NCBI RefSeq assembly: GCF_002797755.1
Contig: NZ_PGFI01000011.1
Span: 1,240,001-1,304,000, forward strand
DNA: 64,000 bases
Direction: 5' to 3'
From: Brevirhabdus pacifica
Lineage (GTDB): Bacteria > Pseudomonadota > Alphaproteobacteria > Rhodobacterales > Rhodobacteraceae
Part shown: positions 58,515 to 64,000 of the stretch, piece after piece
Layout: each line of letters opens with the position of its first letter
Numbering within the stretch: the stretch's first letter is position 1
Notes under the pieces: generated by a model
Database searches by the model: none
The model's input: the letters and a program-made list of their open reading frames with translations, nothing else
Told to the model about the DNA's origin: nothing
Translations under genes and position numbers: made by a program

Positions 58515-59944
58515 GCGGTCCCGCCGCCGGCCCCGGGAAGGACGATCGGCCACTGCCGCCGAAGCCGCCGGCGCGCAAGGACCGTGTGGGCCTGCTGACC
58601 TATGCGCGGCTCTTTCGTCGGGACATCCTGTCGGCCCAGCCCGCCCGCCTTTACGGCGCCTGGATGGCCGCGTTCCGCACGCCCTTCTTCCGCTCTTACC
58701 TTGTGAACGAGCCCGAGCTGGTGGCCCGCGTCCTGAAGGAGCGCCCCGATGACTTCCCGAAATCCGACCGGGTGGGCGAGGGGTTGCGTCCGCTTCTGGG
58801 CCGCTCGGTCTTCCTGACCAACGGGGAGGAATGGAAACGCCAGCGCCGGATCATCGACCCGGCCTTCGAGGGGGGGCGCCTGCGCGAGGTGTTTCCCGCC
58901 ATGCTGGCCGCGACCGAGGCGGCGGTGACGCGCCTGGGTCAGGCGGCAGGCGAGGCCGAGACGGCGAACGGGGAGCTGGAGATCGAGGAGATCACCAGCT
59001 TTGCCGCCGCCGACGTCATCTTTCGCACCCTTTTCTCAATCCCGATTGAGGATGAGGTCGCGCGCCGAGTCTTTCATGAATTCCGCGCCTACCAGCGGAC
59101 CCAGCCAATCTTGAACCTGGCAGCCTTCGTGCCGCTGCCGCGCTGGATGCCGCGTCTCTTTCGCCGCGACACCCGGCGCACCGCGCGTTCGATCCGGCAG
59201 CTTATCACGGGGCTGACCCGCGACCGCATGCAGGCGATCGAGGCGGGCACGGCGCCCGATGACCTGGCGACCAAGATCATGACGACCGAAGACCCCCTGA
59301 CCGGGGAGCGGTTCACCCCCGCCGAGATGGTCGACCAGGTCGCGATCTTCTTCCTGGCCGGGCACGAGACAAGCGCCTCGGCGCTGGCCTGGGCGCTTTA
59401 CCTGCTAGCCATGGATCAGGGGGCGCAGGCCCGCGTGCGGGCGGAGTCTGATGCGCTTTGGGGCGACGATACCCCTGACTTCTCAGATATTTCCAAGGCG
59501 AAGTTCACCCGCGATGTCTTCCGCGAGGCGCTGCGTCTTTATCCCCCGGTGCCGATGATGGTGCGCGAGACTCGCTGCCCTGAACGGTTCCGGGACCGGC
59601 GGATCGACCCCGGCAGTCAGATCGTCCTGTCGCCCTGGCACCTGCATCGACACACCCGCCTGTGGGACCGGCCCGATGTCTTCGACCCCGACCGCTGGCA
59701 CACCGAAAACGGCCGTGCCTGCCAGCGGGATGCGTTCATCCCGTTCTCGACGGGCGCGCGGGTTTGCACGGGTGCGGGTTTCGCGATGATCGAGGGGGTG
59801 CTGATTCTGGCACGCCTGGTGCAGGCCTATCACTTCGAGCTGGTGGAGGGGCGCCCGGCGATGCCCGTGGCGCACCTGACCGTGCGGGGCCGGGACGGGA
59901 TCTGGTTGCGGGTGCGGGCGCGGGATCACTCGTCGGAGGGTTGA
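58511..59944 (+). CDS. Cytochrome P450
   Basis: A 477-residue heme monooxygenase. The heme-binding loop FSTGARVCTGAGFA (about residues 417-430) holds the proximal Cys; the I-helix AGHETSASAL (about 280-289), ExxR in FREALRLYPP, and the PxxF-type segment DVFDPDRW are all present. It has no membrane anchor. No ferredoxin or reductase gene is adjacent. The overlap with the alpha/beta-fold gene suggests the two act on one substrate, perhaps a lipid or ester. The 3' end overlaps the RHH gene on the other strand by 19 bases. Confidence 0.92.
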   Translation: MSGPAAGPGKDDRPLPPKPPARKDRVGLLTYARLFRRDILSAQPARLYGAWMAAFRTPFFRSYLVNEPELVARVLKERPDDFPKSDRVGEGLRPLLGRSVFLTNGEEWKRQRRIIDPAFEGGRLREVFPAMLAATEAAVTRLGQAAGEAETANGELEIEEITSFAAADVIFRTLFSIPIEDEVARRVFHEFRAYQRTQPILNLAAFVPLPRWMPRLFRRDTRRTARSIRQLITGLTRDRMQAIEAGTAPDDLATKIMTTEDPLTGERFTPAEMVDQVAIFFLAGHETSASALAWALYLLAMDQGAQARVRAESDALWGDDTPDFSDISKAKFTRDVFREALRLYPPVPMMVRETRCPERFRDRRIDPGSQIVLSPWHLHRHTRLWDRPDVFDPDRWHTENGRACQRDAFIPFSTGARVCTGAGFAMIEGVLILARLVQAYHFELVEGRPAMPVAHLTVRGRDGIWLRVRARDHSSEG

Positions 59945-60207
59945 GCATCCTCGGGGCCGTCGGGGGCCGCGCCTTCTTCGGCCGCGCGCGCGGCTTCGGT
60001 CAATTCGCGCAGGATGAAAAGCCGGATCGCCGTCGCGAGGCCGCAATCGGTGCCCCGCTCCTCGTCGATGCGGGCGGCAAGTTCGTTGATGGCCATGTCC
60101 CGCCTTGCGGCGGCGGCGCGGAAGGCGTCCCAGAACTCCTTCTCCAGGGTGACCGACGTGCGGTGGCCCCGGAGCGTCAGAGAGTGTTTCCGGGGCCGCG
60201 CGTTCAT
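59926..60207 (-). CDS. Ribbon-helix-helix domain protein
   Basis: A 93-residue protein with the RHH pattern: a short strand (KHSLTLRGHRTSVTL), then two helices (EFWDAFRAAAARR and AINELAARIDEE) and a tail rich in D, E and P. RHH proteins bind DNA as dimers. Its start overlaps the DUF4169 stop (ATGA), and both follow fumC, an order typical of Rhodobacteraceae. Target unknown. Confidence 0.8.
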   Translation of the reverse strand: MNARPRKHSLTLRGHRTSVTLEKEFWDAFRAAAARRDMAINELAARIDEERGTDCGLATAIRLFILRELTEAARAAEEGAAPDGPEDAQPSDE

Positions 60208-60388
60208 TCTTCTTCCATTCCCGTCAGCTTGTGCTCGTCCAGCTTGCGCCGGGCCACATCCGAGCGGCTGGCGGCCAGGATCCGCTGGGCCTTGGACAGA
60301 CCGCTGTTGATGGCGTTCTGTGCCGCGACCTGGCGGTGTTCTTCCCGGGTCTTCTGTTTGCGGACGGTGCGCAGGTTCACCACGTCGT

Positions 60389-60392
<4 letters not shown>
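60204..60392 (-). CDS. DUF4169 family small protein
   Basis: A 62-residue basic protein ([20 protein letters not shown]...) of the alphaproteobacterial DUF4169 family, with no known function. It overlaps the fumC stop (ATGA) upstream and the RHH start downstream, so all three are translationally coupled. Confidence 0.85.
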
Positions 60393-61783
<1,391 letters not shown>

Positions 61784-61904
61784 GGGGCTCTCCTTCGCGC
61801 GATGTGAGGGAGTCATACGCCATGGCCGGGGCGAAGGGCAATCTTGCCCGTGCGCGGGAAGTGATTAATTCACCATCGTTGCAACGCTGCGCAACGTTCT
61901 GATA

Positions 61905-62465
61905 TTATTTGCGGAAACTGTCCAGGCTGACCACTTCGGCGTCACGCTTCGCCGGCGCGGCCGCAGCTTTTTCCTCGGCCGGTTTGCCCTTGCCGCCGGA
62001 AGCCGACTCGCCGGCCTGCGCGGCGGGCGCATCGGCGTCGGAATCGGAGGGCTCCTCGTCGTCGAGATCGTCGACGATATGGATGGGCGAGCTGTGCTCA
62101 TCCTCGTCGCTGTCCTGGGATTCGAAGCGCAGCCCGAATTCGACGGAGGGATCGACAAAGGTTTGAAGCGCGTCGAACGGGACGTAAAGTGGCACCGGCG
62201 CGTCGCCGAAGTTCAGCGTGATCTGAAACCCGTTCTCGTCGACGATCAGGTCTTCGAACCAGTGCTGGATCACGATCATGATCTGCTCGGGGTAGCGGGC
62301 CTTGAGCCAGTCGGGCATTCCCACGTCGGGATGCGTCGTCTCGTAGGTGATGAAGAAATGGTGATCCCCGGGAAGACCATTCTCGGACACATCCTCAAGG
62401 ACGTCCGAAATGAGCCGGCGCATGGCGCGGTGCATGAGGTTGCCGTATTCGATGCTGCCAGACAT
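61905..62465 (-). CDS. sspB: SspB-type adaptor for ClpXP and the tmRNA tag
   Basis: The 186-residue protein begins MSGSIEYGNLMHRAMRRLI and has the SspB beta-sandwich domain (residues 1-120: DHHFFITYETTHPDVGMPDW, then QIMIVIQHWFEDL and FGDAPVPLYVPF). An acidic disordered linker follows and the protein ends in VVSLDSFRK, a basic/hydrophobic tail like the ClpX-tethering peptides of SspB proteins. SspB binds the ssrA tag and delivers tagged proteins to ClpXP. It lies next to ssrA on the same strand. The ATG at 62465 is the family start; an upstream frame to 62666 was rejected. Confidence 0.93.
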   Translation of the reverse strand: MSGSIEYGNLMHRAMRRLISDVLEDVSENGLPGDHHFFITYETTHPDVGMPDWLKARYPEQIMIVIQHWFEDLIVDENGFQITLNFGDAPVPLYVPFDALQTFVDPSVEFGLRFESQDSDEDEHSSPIHIVDDLDDEEPSDSDADAPAAQAGESASGGKGKPAEEKAAAAPAKRDAEVVSLDSFRK

Positions 62466-62689
62466 GCCGTATCCCGTTGATTGCCCCCCAACCATAGGGG
62501 ATTCGGATCGGATTGAAAGGGGGGGCATGGGGGCGGGCACCGCGGTTTCACGCAATTCCGCAATGGCGTTGCGGCAGGGCACGGGGCCGCCCTGGACGAG
62601 GCCCGCAGAGTCGGGTCGCGGAAGGTCGCAATCAGGGCTTTGCGCGCAGGGCCGGAAGCTGGCCAAGCAACTCGAAAGATGAGGGGAAT
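62466..62689. other. 224-base gap between sspB and ssrA
   Basis: No gene or clear promoter for sspB is visible, and no intrinsic terminator after ssrA is seen on the minus strand, so sspB may be read in part from the ssrA promoter. Confidence 0.35.
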
Positions 62690-63001
62690 TAAGTGCAGGC
62701 TTCTGTTGCCAGGTGCCTGCGAACCCCGCCTTACGCTGCTAGGCGCAAGGGCTTAGATTTCGATCTTGCGCACAGCTTACGCTGCGAGCGCGACCGGAGC
62801 TTTGTTGTCATTTGCAACTAGCTTATGTGAACCGATAACGGTGGTATCTCACCGGGACAAAGCAAACCCCTTTAGACGTTCGTCGATCCTGTTTCGGCCC
62901 CAAGATCCCCAAATGAAGGATATATGGTGGAGCCGCCGGGTACCGCCCCCGGGTCCGATCCGCTTATTACGAGCGCGTTTATGTCCATAGTCCCGAAGGA
63001 C
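62690..63001 (-). ncRNA. ssrA: Two-piece permuted tmRNA (ssrA)
   Basis: This is the alphaproteobacterial permuted form, read on the minus strand. The acceptor piece comes first: 63001 to the encoded CCA end at 62925, with T-arm CCGGG-GGCGGTA-CCCGG and the conserved CGGACCCGGG. A short loop (62902-62924) is removed. The coding piece begins at 62901 with GGGGCCG, which pairs with the acceptor end CGGCTCC, giving a G3-U70 pair, the alanine identity element. The tag frame (62777-62815) reads ANDNKAPVALAA and stop, preceded by TAGTT. A hairpin containing ACCTGGCAACAGAA (62695-62720) closes the piece. The ends are approximate. It rescues stalled ribosomes and marks proteins for ClpXP. Confidence 0.95.
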
Positions 63002-63007
63002 AGTTCC

Positions 63008-63035
63008 AATATAAGCGCCGTGGCCCCGGTTGCAA
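63008..63035 (-). promoter_or_regulatory. Promoter of ssrA
   Basis: On the minus strand TTGCAA (63030-63035) and TATATT (63008-63013) with 16 bases between, 7 bases before the expected 5' end of the acceptor piece. Confidence 0.7.
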
Positions 63036-63232
63036 GGGCGGTGGGGGCGGGGGTGCGAAAGATTGCGTTTGCTGCAAGCACCGGCAAACGCGGCAAAAAT
63101 CACCCCTCAACAGGTGCCGGGATACGGTTCGGGACGCCACGTCCAAGCGCGTCGGGTTTGCCCGGTCCTCACAACTCTGTTACGGCCGATTCAGCCGCGA
63201 CGGGAGGGTCCGCGGCAAAAGGGAGAGGCGCC

Positions 63233-63991
63233 ATGGTCCAGGTCACCAGATCGCTGCTGTGGTTGGCGTTCTTCGCCGCCATTCTTGCCGCGTGGTTCGC
63301 GCTCTATCGCATGACCGGCATGGCCGGGGTCGACCTGGTTGGCCGCCCCTCGGGCATGAACATGATGGGCGGCGCCGATTTCGCCACGCTTTTCTGGATG
63401 TGGACCCTGATGATGGCGGCGATGATGCTGCCGACTTTGGTGCCGGCGCTACAGGTCTATGAGGATCTCATGCGCTCGGCCGGGGGCACGCGCGGCGGCT
63501 GGCTGGGCCTCATGGCGGGCTATTTCATGGTTTGGCTTGTCTTCGCGGCGGGCATCGCGGCGGCGCAGCTTTGGCTGCGGGAGGCCGGGGTGCTGGACGG
63601 CCGCGGCATGGCGGTGTCGGGCTGGGTCGCCGCGGCCTTGCTGCTGGTGACCGGCGCCTACCAGTTCACCGCGATCAAGCGCGGCTGCCACGCCCGCTGT
63701 CATTCTCCGCTGGGCCTGCTGCTGACCGACTGGGACCCCTCGACCATGGGCGGGCTGCGCCACGGCATCCGGCTGGGCGCCTTTTGCTGCGGCTGTTGCT
63801 GGGGCTTCATGGCCCTGGGCTTTGTCGGAGGCACGATGAGCCTGTTGTGGATGGGCCTCGCCACTGTCTTCATGGTGCTGGAGAAACTGCCGGAGCTTGG
63901 CCATCGCCTGATGCGACCGGGCGGCGCGGTGCTGATCGCGGCCGGGCTGCTGGTGGCGGCGGGACAACTTGGAATCGGGCCCTTTGCCTGA
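63233..63991 (+). CDS. DUF2182 family membrane protein
   Basis: A 252-residue protein with about six membrane segments and the family hallmarks FWMWTLMMAAMMLPT (residues 45-59) and the metal-binding-like CHARCHSP (about 150-157), plus CCGCCWGFM. The family is annotated as predicted metal-binding, function unknown. GGGAGAGG precedes the ATG at 63233. A longer frame from 62924 would overlap the ssrA gene and promoter and was rejected. It ends 9 bases before the window edge. Confidence 0.85.
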   Translation: MVQVTRSLLWLAFFAAILAAWFALYRMTGMAGVDLVGRPSGMNMMGGADFATLFWMWTLMMAAMMLPTLVPALQVYEDLMRSAGGTRGGWLGLMAGYFMVWLVFAAGIAAAQLWLREAGVLDGRGMAVSGWVAAALLLVTGAYQFTAIKRGCHARCHSPLGLLLTDWDPSTMGGLRHGIRLGAFCCGCCWGFMALGFVGGTMSLLWMGLATVFMVLEKLPELGHRLMRPGGAVLIAAGLLVAAGQLGIGPFA

Positions 63992-64000
63992 GGGCGCGGG

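Noticed and set aside
62924-63232. N-terminal 103-residue extension of the DUF2182 protein
   Set aside because: It would translate across the ssrA acceptor piece and its promoter; a strong ribosome binding site precedes the ATG at 63233.

Overview
This 64 kb window is a high-GC stretch of a chromosome from an alphaproteobacterium, almost certainly a member of the Rhodobacteraceae (Rhodobacter / Paracoccus / Roseobacter group). The evidence is the gene order (bamB-der, grxD-bolA-purL, gltA-gltX-comEC-lexA-moeA-moaC-trpCDG, ppiD-trpE, DUF4169-fumC), a GTTC-N7-GTTC type LexA box, a ribonuclease E with a large charged insert in its S1 domain, and above all a two-piece, circularly permuted tmRNA gene. 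Nearly all of the window is housekeeping DNA. I see no insertion sequence, CRISPR array, rRNA operon or prophage.

Layout. 1-8.6 kb: outer-membrane assembly (bamB), ribosome assembly (der), a secreted EF-hand protein with a poly-aspartate tail, grxD and bolA (iron-sulfur partners), purL, a small VOC protein, a likely small RNA and a LysR regulator. 8.7-12.2 kb: a fused indolepyruvate ferredoxin oxidoreductase divergent from that regulator. 12.3-19.5 kb: murI, argC, then the cytochrome c maturation genes ccmE, ccmF and ccmH, with an endolysin-holin pair of gene-transfer-agent type set between ccmE and ccmF, and a PaaG-like isomerase. 19.6-30.5 kb: a ZIP-like membrane protein, gltA, gltX, comEC, lexA with overlapping SOS boxes, and a tightly coupled trpG-trpD-trpC-moaC-moeA operon. 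30.7-40.2 kb: a divergent polysaccharide deacetylase, ppiD-trpE, gpt, fabI, pdxH, a two-domain cold-shock protein coupled to a DUF192 protein, and tRNA-Pro(UGG). 40.2-48.1 kb: a 714-base regulatory region followed by the B12-dependent ribonucleotide reductase nrdJ, a sulfotransferase, and ilvB-ilvH. 48.6-53.1 kb: a TRAP transporter operon with an outsized large permease. 53.3-64 kb: rne with a long leader, a TusA-like protein, an alpha/beta-fold membrane protein overlapping a cytochrome P450, an RHH protein, DUF4169, fumC, sspB, ssrA (tmRNA) and a DUF2182 membrane protein.

Genes that work together. sspB and ssrA are neighbours: the adaptor that delivers tagged proteins to ClpXP sits beside the RNA that writes the tag (read here as ANDNKAPVALAA). 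The lysis pair inside the ccm genes, comEC and lexA all belong to functions tied to gene transfer agents in Rhodobacter, although the GTA structural genes are not in this window. trp, ilv, arg and purL cover biosynthesis.

The most useful non-coding observations are the permuted ssrA with its promoter, the overlapping LexA boxes, a tandem NrdR-like site before nrdJ, a candidate small RNA at 7.4-7.5 kb, a four-copy dispersed intergenic repeat of about 30 bases, and an intercistronic hairpin in the TRAP operon. Functions are assigned by reading motifs; no database search was possible.
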